9,367 nt of DNA from Thermoleophilia bacterium (GTDB lineage Bacteria; Actinomycetota; Thermoleophilia; Gaiellales; Gaiellaceae). The stretch covers positions 1 to 9,367 of the forward strand of contig JAERMP010000068.1 in NCBI GenBank assembly GCA_016844515.1, written 5' to 3'. The translations under genes and the position numbers were made by a program. The notes beneath the pieces were generated by a model. The model was given only the letters and a program-made list of their open reading frames with translations. It ran no database searches and was not told the DNA's origin. Of the stretch, positions 1-7,143 are shown piece after piece. The first letter of the stretch is position 1, and the number at the start of each line of letters is the position of its first letter.

Positions 1-513
1 GGGCTCGGCGCGGTCATCGGCGCGCGTCTAGTGGGTGCCGAGCGGATCATTGCGATCGACCTCTCGGAGGGCCGGCTCGCGGTGGCCCGGCATCACGGCG
101 CGACCGACACGTGCGTCGCCGGCGGCGACGTCGTCGACTGGATCCGTGAGGAGACGGGCGGCTTCGGCGTCGACTACACCTTCGAGGCGACCGGCAACGT
201 GCAGGTCATGCGCCAGGCGGTCGAGGCTGCACGCGAGGCATGGGGCCTCGCGACAATGGTCGGCGTCGCCGGGAAGGGGGAGACGCTCGACATCGTCCCA
301 CGGCTGCTCATCACCGGCCGGCGCGTGGTTGGCTCCTCCTTCGGCGGGGTCAAGGGGCGGACGCAGGTGCCGCAGCTCGTCGAGCGCTGGCTCGCGGGGG
401 AGATCGACGTCGAGTCGCTCTTGAGCCACCGGCTCACGCTCGACGAGGTGAACCGCGGCTTCGAGCTCATGGAGGCGCAGGACGGCATCCGTAGCGTGAT
501 CCTTTTCGACTAG
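1..513 (+). CDS. Zinc-type alcohol dehydrogenase, class III-like (C-terminal part)
   Basis: Partial gene: the reading frame is open from base 1 and ends at TAG 511-513, leaving 170 residues of an enzyme normally about 360-380 long. The fragment begins inside the Rossmann fold at the Gly-rich loop (GLGAVIGARLVGA), followed by IIAID, whose Asp at the end of the second strand is the usual mark of NAD(H) preference. The later stretches FEATGN, GVAGKGETLDI, TGRRVVGSSFGGVKGR and the final LDEVNRGFELMEAQDGIRSV match the class III alcohol / S-(hydroxymethyl)glutathione dehydrogenase pattern (in E. coli FrmA, FGGVKGR and IRTVI). Members oxidise thiol adducts of formaldehyde or long-chain alcohols in the cytosol. 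In an actinobacterium the thiol could be mycothiol, but the catalytic zinc ligands and substrate pocket lie outside the window, so the substrate is open. Family assignment is firm and the subfamily is likely. The next gene starts 43 nt downstream with its own apparent promoter. Confidence 0.88.
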   Translation, partial: GLGAVIGARLVGAERIIAIDLSEGRLAVARHHGATDTCVAGGDVVDWIREETGGFGVDYTFEATGNVQVMRQAVEAAREAWGLATMVGVAGKGETLDIVPRLLITGRRVVGSSFGGVKGRTQVPQLVERWLAGEIDVESLLSHRLTLDEVNRGFELMEAQDGIRSVILFD

Positions 514-533
514 GCAGTTGCGCCGGGCGCGAG

Positions 534-556
534 GCGCGTCTACGCTGACGCGCGAC
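534..556 (+). promoter_or_regulatory. Putative promoter -10 inside a perfect dyad, upstream of the secreted-protein gene
   Basis: TACGCT at 541-546 fits an actinobacterial -10 (TANNNT) and lies 10 nt before the GTG at 557, so transcription would start only a few bases before the gene. The hexamer is exactly the 6-nt spacer of a perfect 7-bp inverted repeat, GCGCGTC (534-540) and GACGCGC (547-553). A symmetric protein-binding site over the -10 would suit a repressor. No convincing -35 and no SD sequence are seen. Sequence observation is direct; promoter and operator roles are inferred. Confidence 0.4.
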
Positions 557-1483
557 GTGCGATCGCTCACTCGCCCCGGCATCTTGCTCGCGATCACCGT
601 CGCCGTTGTCGCGCTTCCGACGATTGCGTCTGGAGCTCTCTCCGAGACAGCCGCACCGACATCGGTAGCGGTCAACAGCACGTCCTACCAGGACTCGTCG
701 GGCGAGAACCCTGCTGCGCCCGACATCACGACGCTCGTCGTCTCGAACACCGATGCGGGTGTGATCTCGTTCAAGATCAACATTCCGAACCGACCACAGT
801 TGACGCAGGACATGCTGATCGCGCTGGAGGTTGACACGGACAACAATCCGGCTACCGGAAGCCCCGATGGAACGGACTATGCGATCGAGCTGTTCTTCGG
901 GGAGGTCGCGCTCTTTCGGTGGGATGGGACGAACTTCACGCGACGGGCTGGTGACCCTCCGGCCACCTCGTTGATCTTCGCGTACCAGGGTGGAGTGACG
1001 ATCACGATCAGCGCCGCAGAACTGGGGAACACGAAGGGTTTCAGATTCAATGCAGTAGCGATTTCTGGAGTCATCATCGACCCCGTGACCGGCGACCTCG
1101 ATTTCACCAATGCCGTGGCGGATTCCGCACCCGCTTTCGGCGCAGGTCTCTATAGCTACGAGGTGAAGATCACGCCGCCGACGCTGGTGGTCAAGAAACT
1201 CGCTCCGACCCCCGCGAAGCCGACAGCTGGACGAGCGTTCACGCTGCGTCTCGTCGCGGCACGGTCGGACACGGGCGCGGTCGTGCAGAACGGCAGGGTT
1301 ACCTGCGTCGGCCGGCTCGGTAGCGCAAGGCTCAAGGCGCAGGTCCAGCGCGTCGTCGGCGGCGCCGCGACGTGCACTTGGAACATCCCTGTCACCGCGA
1401 AGGGCAAGACGTTCCGAGGCTCGGTGGCGGTCGTGTTCGAAGGTCTCAAGGCGTCGCAGGGCTACGCCTCGAAGGTCCGCTAG
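557..1483 (+). CDS. Secreted beta-rich two-domain protein of unknown function
   Basis: The product is 308 residues from GTG 557. This start puts a compact signal peptide at the N-terminus: Arg in the first residues, a hydrophobic core GILLAITVAVVALP (about 8-21) and a signal peptidase I-type site near TIASGA (about 22-27). A TTG at 518 in the same frame would add 13 Arg-rich residues and is less likely. Domain 1 (about 35-205) alternates short strands and turns. It contains ALEVDTDNNPATGSPDGTDY (about 89-108), an Asp/Asn-rich loop that could bind calcium, and resembles DOMON/CBM9-like beta sandwiches of secreted proteins; that fold is a guess. Domain 2 (about 208-308) looks like a bacterial Ig-like domain with one Cys pair (C250, C273) that could form a disulphide. 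No membrane anchor or sorting signal is seen. The gene ends 10 nt before the protease gene, and both signal peptides end in ASGAL, so the two products are probably made and exported together. No catalytic motif was recognised; a substrate-binding or protease-accessory role is inference. Confidence 0.72.
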   Translation: MRSLTRPGILLAITVAVVALPTIASGALSETAAPTSVAVNSTSYQDSSGENPAAPDITTLVVSNTDAGVISFKINIPNRPQLTQDMLIALEVDTDNNPATGSPDGTDYAIELFFGEVALFRWDGTNFTRRAGDPPATSLIFAYQGGVTITISAAELGNTKGFRFNAVAISGVIIDPVTGDLDFTNAVADSAPAFGAGLYSYEVKITPPTLVVKKLAPTPAKPTAGRAFTLRLVAARSDTGAVVQNGRVTCVGRLGSARLKAQVQRVVGGAATCTWNIPVTAKGKTFRGSVAVVFEGLKASQGYASKVR

Positions 1484-1493
1484 CAGCGCGCCG

Positions 1494-4400
1494 GTGCGTC
1501 GCTTTGCGGTCCTCGCCTGCCTCGTAGCTCTCGTCGTATTCACCGGAACCGCCTCGGGTGCGCTCGACCGCACGCCCCGGACCGTCATCGAGAACGCCCT
1601 CGCGAAGGTTCGCTCCGCACCCGACCTCACCGGGCTGTCACGTAGCGGCGCAAGAGCCCGCGTCATCGTCACCCTGGACGATCCACCGCTTGCGGCCGCC
1701 GCGTTTGCGCGGCAATTCGCAGGCTTCGGACCGAAGCGGAAGCTCAACCTGAAAAGCTCTTTTTCCCAGAGCTACATCGCCAGCCTTCAAGCTGCCCAGG
1801 CTCGGGCGATCGCGAGCCTTCGCCAGGAGATTCCCGAGGCACAGGTTTCGCGCCGATATCAGCTGCTCGTCAACGGCTTCGCGGTCAGCGTTCCGTACTC
1901 GCGCCTTCCCGAGCTTCTCGACTTCGAAAGCGCGAACCACGTCTACCCGAGCCTGAGCTACACGCTCTCGATGAACCGCGGCCCGTCCGTCATCGGCGCT
2001 CCCCAGTTCACCGGTCTGACCGGGGCGAAGGGCGACGGCGTGAAGGTCGCCGTGGTCGACGACGGCGTGGACCACGAGCATCCGTTCCTCGACCCGACCG
2101 GGTTCTCGTACCCAGCCGGATTCCCGAAGGGGCCGGGCGGCGGCACGACGCCGAAGGTCATCGTGGCGCGCGGCTTCGCGGGACCCGGTGCAAACAGCGC
2201 GCCGCTCGACCGTGACAACTCGTTCCACGGCACCTTCGTGTCGGGCGTCATCGCCGGCGTTCCGACCGACGTGGAGGCGGGTCGGACGGGCTTCTGCATC
2301 GAGTCCCAGGGTGGCTGCCATCCGGCGGTCGACGACCTCGCAGGTGTCGCGCCGCGTGCGTACATCGGGAACTATCGCGTCTTCAACGTCCCGGCCCCGT
2401 CGCCGCTGGGCGGCTGCTGCTCGGCGAACAGCCCGGAGATCGTCGCCGCGTTCGAGGCTGCAGTGCGCGACGGAATGGACGTGATCAACTTCTCGGGCGG
2501 AGGCCCGCAGGCGGATCCCCGCACCGACATCCTCATCACCGCCGTGGCGAACATCGCTCGCGCAGGGGTCGTCCCGGTGATCTCGGCCGGCAACGATCGC
2601 GACTTCTTCGGACTCGGTACGGCGGGCTCGCCCGCCACGGCGCCGGACGCGATCAGCGTCGGGGCGACCGCGAACGCGCACACCTTCGGCCCGTCGATCT
2701 CTGTGGTCTCGCCCGCGGGGATCGCAAGGATCCCGTTCGTTCCGTCCGACAGCATCCCACCGTCCTGGATTACGACGAGTCAGCGGCTCGTCGACGTCGG
2801 CTCGATTTCCGGGGTCGGTCGGCAGCTCTGCGACGCCGCACCCGAGGGATCGATTCGCGGGGCGATCGCGCTCGTCAGCCGGGGCGGCTGCCCGTACAGC
2901 GTGAAGTCCGCGCGAGCACGGGACGCGGGGGCGACGGGGATGGTGATTGCCGAGAATCGGCCGGGCGACCCGACGTTCGCGCTCTTCTCGACCGCTGGTG
3001 GGACGATCTCCGACCTGGACGGCTCGCGTCTCAGGGCTGCCGCTGCGGGATCCGGCGGCGCCGTGACGGTGCGCTTCAGTCGCGAGATCCTCGAGGTGCC
3101 CACGACATGGGCGGGCGTTCCGACGAGCTTCACGTCCTCTGGCCTCACACCCTTCGGTCACGCGCTGAAACCCGATCTCACAGCCCCGGGAGCCCAGGTT
3201 CTCTCGTCAACACTTCCCGAGTTTGCGGGAGACGAGTACGCGGTCCTCGACGGCACCAGCTTCTCCGCCCCGCACGTTTCGGGGGCGGCCGCGTTGCTTA
3301 TCCAGCGTCACCCGTCCTGGACCTCACCGCAAGTCAAGTCTGCGCTCATGTCGACGGCCGGTCCCGCGTTCGGCGATACGTCCCTGACCCAGGAGGCATC
3401 CGTGCTCGTGCAGGGAGCCGGGCTCGCGCGCGTTGGTTCCGCCGACCGCCCTCTGATCTTCACCGATCCGCAGTCGCTCTCGTTCGGCTATCTCCCCGCG
3501 AACGCGGCGAACGCGGCGAGCAAGGCGGTCTCGGTGACCGTCTCCGACGCCGGTGACGGTGCCGGGACGTGGACCACGGAGATCCAGGCCCAGGTGGCGT
3601 CGAGCGGCGCGACCGTCGAGGCTGCCCCGGTCACGCTCGCGTCCGGGGGATCGGCAGTAGTCCAGGTTGTCGCGCGGGCAGCGGCGAGCGCCGTTGCGGG
3701 AGACAACTTCGGCTTCGTCCTGCTCCGGCGCGGGAGCGACGTGCGGCGGATCCCGTACGCGTTCTCCGTGACGCGATCGTCGCTCACCGGAGCTTCGGTC
3801 ACGCCCCTGAAGACGCTCCAGTCGGGCGACACGCGCGTCGGCGACGATCGTGCGCGTGTGTACCGCTGGCCCACGTCGCCGTTCTCGATCCTCGGGATCT
3901 TCGGCGTCGACCCGTCGGTGAACGACGACGGCAAGGAGAAGGTCTACTCGCTCGACATCGCGAAACAAGCCGTAAACGCGGGTGTCGTCGTGGTTCGACC
4001 GGCGACGAAGCTGAACGCGTCGATCACGGCGCTGTTGAGCTCGAACCAGCCGATCCATCCGTGGTTCCTCGGCTCGCTCGACGAAAACGACGTGCTCGGC
4101 TATGCGGGCATCCCCGTGAACGTGAACGGATCTCTTCCCGACTTCCTCTTCAGCATCGGGGCCGCTGGGGGCGTGTTCCTGCCGCCTGGGCGCTACTACG
4201 TCTCGGTCGACTCGGGCCGCGACCTGTTCACGGGTCGTTCTCTCGCCGGCCCCTACGTCCTCCGCTCGTGGGTGAACGACGTGAAGCCGCCGGTCGTCAA
4301 GGTGCTCACGAACAAGATCTCCAGCGGACGGCCGACGATCGTCGCGAAGATCACGGATGCGAAGTCCGGCGTCGATCCGCACGCGCTCCAGCTCTACTTC

Positions 4401-4901
4401 GGGTCGACGACTCGCCGAAGCTCGGTCGGGGCGACTCTCTTCGACCCGGCGACGGGGATCGCCGCGTTCTCCATCCCGCGCGAGGCGCTCCCCCTCGACG
4501 TGGGGACGCAGTTCATGCAGCTCGTCGCGTCGGACTTCCAGGAGTCGAAGAACATCAGCACCGAGAGCGACAGCCCGCTGCCGAACACCCGGTTCCAGGG
4601 CGTGCGGGTGGAGGCCGTGAACGGACCGACCGTCACCTGGATCACCCCGCAGAAGGGCAGGTGCCTGGCGGCGCGGCAGAAGCTTCTCGTGGTCGCGAAC
4701 GACACGGTCGCGATCTCCTCCGTCGGGTTCTTCGACGGGAACCGACAGATCGGCCGCGTGCGGAAGAACGTCGCGGGGCTCTACGAGATGACGTGGGGCA
4801 CGAAGGGCCGGAAGAAGGGCACGCACGTTCTCACGGCCACCGTCTCGGATATCCGCGGCCGTGAGGCCGAAGCGAGCCAGACCGTTCGGATCTGCGGCTA
4901 G
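1494..4901 (+). CDS. Secreted subtilisin-family (S8) serine protease with PA insert and beta-sandwich tail
   Basis: A 1135-residue preproprotease. Residues 1-23 are a signal peptide (MRRFAVLACLVALVVFTGTASGA). Residues about 55-158 resemble the inhibitor I9 propeptide, which assists folding and is then cleaved off. The catalytic domain (about 165-650) has the full triad: Asp189 in VAVVDDGVD, His245 in SFHGTFVSG and Ser589 in DGTSFSAPHVSG, plus oxyanion Asn367 in VISAGND. Between Asn367 and Ser589 lies an insert of about 100 residues matching a protease-associated (PA) domain (about 435-530), with Cys446 and Cys466 and the run GAIALVSRGGCPY. This order is that of large extracellular subtilases such as lactocepin and C5a-peptidase types. 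After the protease come an Fn3-like segment (about 650-765), a beta-rich region (about 775-940), another beta sandwich (about 940-1030) and a C-terminal Ig-like domain (about 1045-1135) with Cys1057 and Cys1134. No LPXTG or C-terminal membrane helix is visible, so it is probably released or held non-covalently. GTG 1494 follows the previous stop by 10 nt without an evident SD sequence, suggesting translational coupling. Activity is firmly predicted; the target is unknown. Confidence 0.93.
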   Translation: MRRFAVLACLVALVVFTGTASGALDRTPRTVIENALAKVRSAPDLTGLSRSGARARVIVTLDDPPLAAAAFARQFAGFGPKRKLNLKSSFSQSYIASLQAAQARAIASLRQEIPEAQVSRRYQLLVNGFAVSVPYSRLPELLDFESANHVYPSLSYTLSMNRGPSVIGAPQFTGLTGAKGDGVKVAVVDDGVDHEHPFLDPTGFSYPAGFPKGPGGGTTPKVIVARGFAGPGANSAPLDRDNSFHGTFVSGVIAGVPTDVEAGRTGFCIESQGGCHPAVDDLAGVAPRAYIGNYRVFNVPAPSPLGGCCSANSPEIVAAFEAAVRDGMDVINFSGGGPQADPRTDILITAVANIARAGVVPVISAGNDRDFFGLGTAGSPATAPDAISVGATANAHTFGPSISVVSPAGIARIPFVPSDSIPPSWITTSQRLVDVGSISGVGRQLCDAAPEGSIRGAIALVSRGGCPYSVKSARARDAGATGMVIAENRPGDPTFALFSTAGGTISDLDGSRLRAAAAGSGGAVTVRFSREILEVPTTWAGVPTSFTSSGLTPFGHALKPDLTAPGAQVLSSTLPEFAGDEYAVLDGTSFSAPHVSGAAALLIQRHPSWTSPQVKSALMSTAGPAFGDTSLTQEASVLVQGAGLARVGSADRPLIFTDPQSLSFGYLPANAANAASKAVSVTVSDAGDGAGTWTTEIQAQVASSGATVEAAPVTLASGGSAVVQVVARAAASAVAGDNFGFVLLRRGSDVRRIPYAFSVTRSSLTGASVTPLKTLQSGDTRVGDDRARVYRWPTSPFSILGIFGVDPSVNDDGKEKVYSLDIAKQAVNAGVVVVRPATKLNASITALLSSNQPIHPWFLGSLDENDVLGYAGIPVNVNGSLPDFLFSIGAAGGVFLPPGRYYVSVDSGRDLFTGRSLAGPYVLRSWVNDVKPPVVKVLTNKISSGRPTIVAKITDAKSGVDPHALQLYFGSTTRRSSVGATLFDPATGIAAFSIPREALPLDVGTQFMQLVASDFQESKNISTESDSPLPNTRFQGVRVEAVNGPTVTWITPQKGRCLAARQKLLVVANDTVAISSVGFFDGNRQIGRVRKNVAGLYEMTWGTKGRKKGTHVLTATVSDIRGREAEASQTVRICG

Positions 4902-4911
4902 ACGGGTCTTC

Positions 4912-5895
4912 GTGATTCAGGCAACCCGCTTCGGAGAGCCGCTTCCCGACGGCGGGACGATCGGCGTCGCGGCCGCTGCCAGCCCGTATGACAGCCGCTC
5001 GGACGTTCTGCGAGGCGTGGAGTGGTGGGAGGCGCGCGGGTACCGCGTGAAGCTGGGGTCCGGGGTCTGGGAGCGCGACGACTACGTTGCGGGCAGTGCC
5101 GAGCAGCGTGCCGCTGACCTGAACGCGCTCTTCGCCGATCCGGAGGTGGACGTCGTACAGGCGCTGCAGGGCGGCTTTGGCTCGGCGCAGGCGATCCCGT
5201 ATCTCGATTTCGACCTCATCGCCGAGAATCCAAAGCCGCTCGTCGGCTTCTCGGATCTCACCGCGCTCCACGTCGCACTCCGGCAGAAAGCCGGGCTCGC
5301 GACGATCTACGCCAACGGGCTCATGGGCGTCGGCAGCGCGGAGACGTCGAAGTTCACGAAGGATCGGCTCCTCGAGGTGCTACGGAGCGGCGGGGCGGGC
5401 CAGGTTCCTCGCGATCCCGACGACCCGTGGGTGCGCACGATAAGCGGCGGCAGCGTGACTGCGCCGCTCGTCGGCGGCTGCCTCTGGCTCCTCATGCAGA
5501 CGATGGGAACCCCCTGGGAGATCGAACTCGACGACGCGATCCTTTTCTTCGAAGACACCCACGTTCCGCCCTACTACGTCGACGGACAGCTCGACCAGCT
5601 CGCCCACGCCGGCAAGCTCGACAATGTGGCTGGAGTCGTCGTCGGCCAGATGGAGAAGTGCGATTACGGCGATCTCCGGCCGGTCTCGGACTGGGCGCGC
5701 TCGCGTTCGATCGAGGACGTCCTCGAGGAGCGACTCGAGCCGCTCGGCGTCCCCGTGATCTACGGCCTCCCGCTCGGGCACGGCAAGCACCTCGCGGCCC
5801 TCCCGCTCGGCGTCACCTGCACCCTCGACGCCGACGCTCGCACCCTCACGGTCGACGAGCCGGCCCTGCGCGGCCGCGAAGCGGACGCGCCCTAG
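4912..5895 (+). CDS. S66-family serine peptidase (LD-carboxypeptidase / MccF type)
   Basis: The product is 327 residues from GTG 4912, within the usual 300-350 for the family. GTG 4861 in the same frame would overlap the protease gene by 41 bp and add a basic tail, so the start 10 nt after the protease stop is preferred. The Ser-Glu-His triad of S66 peptidases is present: Ser114 in VGFSDLTALH, Glu214 in ILFFEDTHVPPYYVD and His290 in LPLGHGKH, with the family's GGFGSAQAIPYLDFDLI segment just before the nucleophile. Two roles are known for the family: LdcA-type enzymes remove the terminal D-Ala from L,D-linked tetrapeptides during peptidoglycan recycling, and MccF-type enzymes cleave peptide-nucleotide antibiotics such as microcin C7 and give immunity. 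The sequence does not separate them by eye. There is no signal peptide, so it should be cytoplasmic, unlike its two exported operon partners. It could act on muropeptides or peptides that enter the cell. Confidence 0.9.
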   Translation: MIQATRFGEPLPDGGTIGVAAAASPYDSRSDVLRGVEWWEARGYRVKLGSGVWERDDYVAGSAEQRAADLNALFADPEVDVVQALQGGFGSAQAIPYLDFDLIAENPKPLVGFSDLTALHVALRQKAGLATIYANGLMGVGSAETSKFTKDRLLEVLRSGGAGQVPRDPDDPWVRTISGGSVTAPLVGGCLWLLMQTMGTPWEIELDDAILFFEDTHVPPYYVDGQLDQLAHAGKLDNVAGVVVGQMEKCDYGDLRPVSDWARSRSIEDVLEERLEPLGVPVIYGLPLGHGKHLAALPLGVTCTLDADARTLTVDEPALRGREADAP

Positions 5896-5905
5896 GCTCT
5901 CGCGC

Positions 5906-5935
5906 GACCAGAGTTCGCGTTAGCGGACTCTGGTC
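5906..5935. terminator. Hairpin between convergent genes, possible bidirectional terminator
   Basis: GACCAGAGT (5906-5914) pairs perfectly with ACTCTGGTC (5927-5935). Inside, a U-G wobble and CGC/GCG extend the stem to 13 bp, closed by a GTTA tetraloop (5919-5922). It starts 10 nt after the S66 stop and covers the last codons of the minus-strand gene, whose TAA (5920-5922 on the complement) lies in the loop. Neither side has a run of T, so it is not a classical intrinsic terminator. Ending convergent transcripts or protecting their 3' ends is the likely role. Confidence 0.6.
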
Positions 5936-6948
5936 TTGCGCGCAGGCTCAGCGCTGACCCGAGCCGGGTCGTCCGTGTCGTGGTGGATGAAGAGGCCCCG
6001 GAAGAAGCCCCACAGCCGCGCGCGCACAGGGGGACCGGGCGGCCCGGGAGGCTGCGACCACGTGTACGCAAACTCGGCGCCGAGGAGCAGGATCAGAGCG
6101 ACGACGTAGACGAAGAACAGGAACGTCATGACGCCTGCCAGCGAGCCGTAGATGAGGTTGTAGCGCGAGAAGTCCGCGAAGACGATCGCGAGGATCCGCA
6201 CGGCCGCCCAGGTACCCAGAGCCGTCAACACCGCACCCGCGAGCGCACCGCGCGTGCGGAGCTTTCGGGCCGGGACGAAGCGATAGAGGAGGAGGACCAT
6301 GACTCCGATGGCGAGAAGCTGGATGCCGTCGCGGAGGAGGAAGCCCGTCAGGTTCTCGCCGACGCCGATCTCCTTCGTGATCCGGTCGACGAGTCGGCTG
6401 AAGAACGCGGCGAACGCGGAGAGCCCGACGACCAGGAGCACGAGCACTCCGGTGGCGGCGACGACCACGAAGTCGACCAGCTTCGCGTGTGCGGCCGGGC
6501 GCCCGCGGTCCACCTTGAGCGCCGCTTCGAGCCCGATCCGGATCGAGGCCATCATTCCGGAGGCTCCCCAAAGAAGGGCGATCAGCGAGATGAGGCCGAT
6601 GGCCGAGAGCGGCGACGCGATGCCCTCGATCGAGCTCTGAACGTTCGCCTGCCCTTTCTCCGAGACCGGTAGGACGTCGAGAAGCTCGTCGATGACGCTT
6701 TGTCTCAGCTCGTCGTCCTGGAGGACGAGCCCGAAGACGGAAACGAGGACGATCGTCAGGGGAAAGAGCGAAAAGAGGACGTGAAACGAGATCGACGCCG
6801 CGTATTGCGGGCAGCGGTCGCGGAAGAGATCCTCGATCGCCCGGGGAAGCGCATTTGCCACCCCGCGGGCCAGCGCCCCGAGCCGGTCGCCAGGCCAGCG
6901 GATGGCGCGAGCCACGCGGCCGGGCTCCACAGCGGGCGTCTCGCTCAT
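5920..6948 (-). CDS. YihY/BrkB-family integral membrane protein
   Basis: A 342-residue inner-membrane protein. About six hydrophobic segments are visible: 50-77, 112-136, 157-184, 206-226, 235-257 and 267-297. Family signatures are AASISFHVLFSLFPLTIV in the first segment, LLWGASGMMASIRIGLEAAL near 126-144, LYRFVPARKLRTRGALAGAV near 221-240 and YNLIYGSLAGVMTFLFFVY near 263-281. A Pro/Gly-rich hinge (about 300-308) leads to a charged cytosolic tail. YihY proteins were once misnamed ribonuclease BN; BrkB is linked to serum resistance in Bordetella, and the molecular function of most members is unknown. The ATG at 6948 is 7 nt downstream of a -10-like hexamer and has no SD sequence, so the mRNA is probably leaderless. 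It is divergent from thrS, sharing a palindromic intergenic region, and convergent with the S66 gene, separated by 24 nt. Confidence 0.9.
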   Translation of the reverse strand: MSETPAVEPGRVARAIRWPGDRLGALARGVANALPRAIEDLFRDRCPQYAASISFHVLFSLFPLTIVLVSVFGLVLQDDELRQSVIDELLDVLPVSEKGQANVQSSIEGIASPLSAIGLISLIALLWGASGMMASIRIGLEAALKVDRGRPAAHAKLVDFVVVAATGVLVLLVVGLSAFAAFFSRLVDRITKEIGVGENLTGFLLRDGIQLLAIGVMVLLLYRFVPARKLRTRGALAGAVLTALGTWAAVRILAIVFADFSRYNLIYGSLAGVMTFLFFVYVVALILLLGAEFAYTWSQPPGPPGPPVRARLWGFFRGLFIHHDTDDPARVSAEPARKTRVR

Positions 6949-6961
6949 GGTTCTGAGTCTA
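6949..6961 (-). promoter_or_regulatory. Putative leaderless promoter -10 of the YihY-family gene
   Basis: Read on the minus strand, TAGACT (complement of 6956-6961) matches TANNNT and is followed by exactly 7 nt (CAGAACC) and then the ATG at 6948. Transcription would begin at or next to the start codon. The place expected for a -35 is occupied by the left arm of the palindrome at 6972-6990 rather than by TTGACA. Role inferred from spacing, which thrS shares. Confidence 0.5.
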
Positions 6962-6971
6962 CGGAGGCGTC

Positions 6972-7135
6972 AGTGGTCGCTCCGGGAAGTACGCCACCCC
7001 TTCGCGCGGCTGCGAACACAGCGCAGGCCGTCGTCCTCAGTCGGCCACGTACGTTCCGGTACGCGGCCTCCCTGCGTCCTAGGCCCGCTCGGTTCTCGCC
7101 GGCGAATGGGCACCGGACTTCCCGGAGAGACCACT
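6972..7135. repeat. Long imperfect palindrome filling the yihY-thrS divergent intergenic region
   Basis: The outer arms are AGTGGTCGCTCCGGGAAGT (6972-6990) and ACTTCCCGGAGAGACCACT (7117-7135), inverted copies matching at 18 of 19 positions. At almost the same centre is an inner hairpin, GGCCACGTAC (7043-7052) and GTACGCGGCC (7059-7068), one mismatch, with a 6-nt loop. The sequence between them also pairs in blocks (TTCGC, CGGC, GAAC, AGCG, GGCC, CAG) with small gaps; my hand alignment gives roughly 55-60 matches over about 80 nt of each arm. No flanking target-site duplication is seen. It encodes no recognisable product. It could be a symmetric regulatory site controlling both neighbours, the relic of an inverted promoter duplication, or a foldback/MITE-like element. 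Confidence 0.75.
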
Positions 7136-7143
7136 AGCCGATC

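Noticed and set aside
518..556. TTG start giving 13 extra residues to the secreted protein
   Set aside because: The extension precedes a compact signal peptide, has no SD sequence and would be translated from upstream of the putative -10.
3498..3521. Short tandem GCGAACGCG repeat in the protease gene
   Set aside because: Two copies only, encoding a small Ala/Asn linker (NAANAAS) after the catalytic domain; ordinary in GC-rich coding sequence.
3324..4826. Long antisense open frame (500 codons), with similar ones at 467-1747 and 1638-3161
   Set aside because: Arg-rich, low-complexity translations expected from GC-rich complementary frames; the plus strand there encodes recognisable secreted-protein domains.
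4861..4911. GTG start for the S66 gene inside the protease gene
   Set aside because: It adds a basic tail not expected in the family and overlaps the protease by 41 bp; GTG 4912 gives the normal length and the same 10-nt gap as the previous junction.
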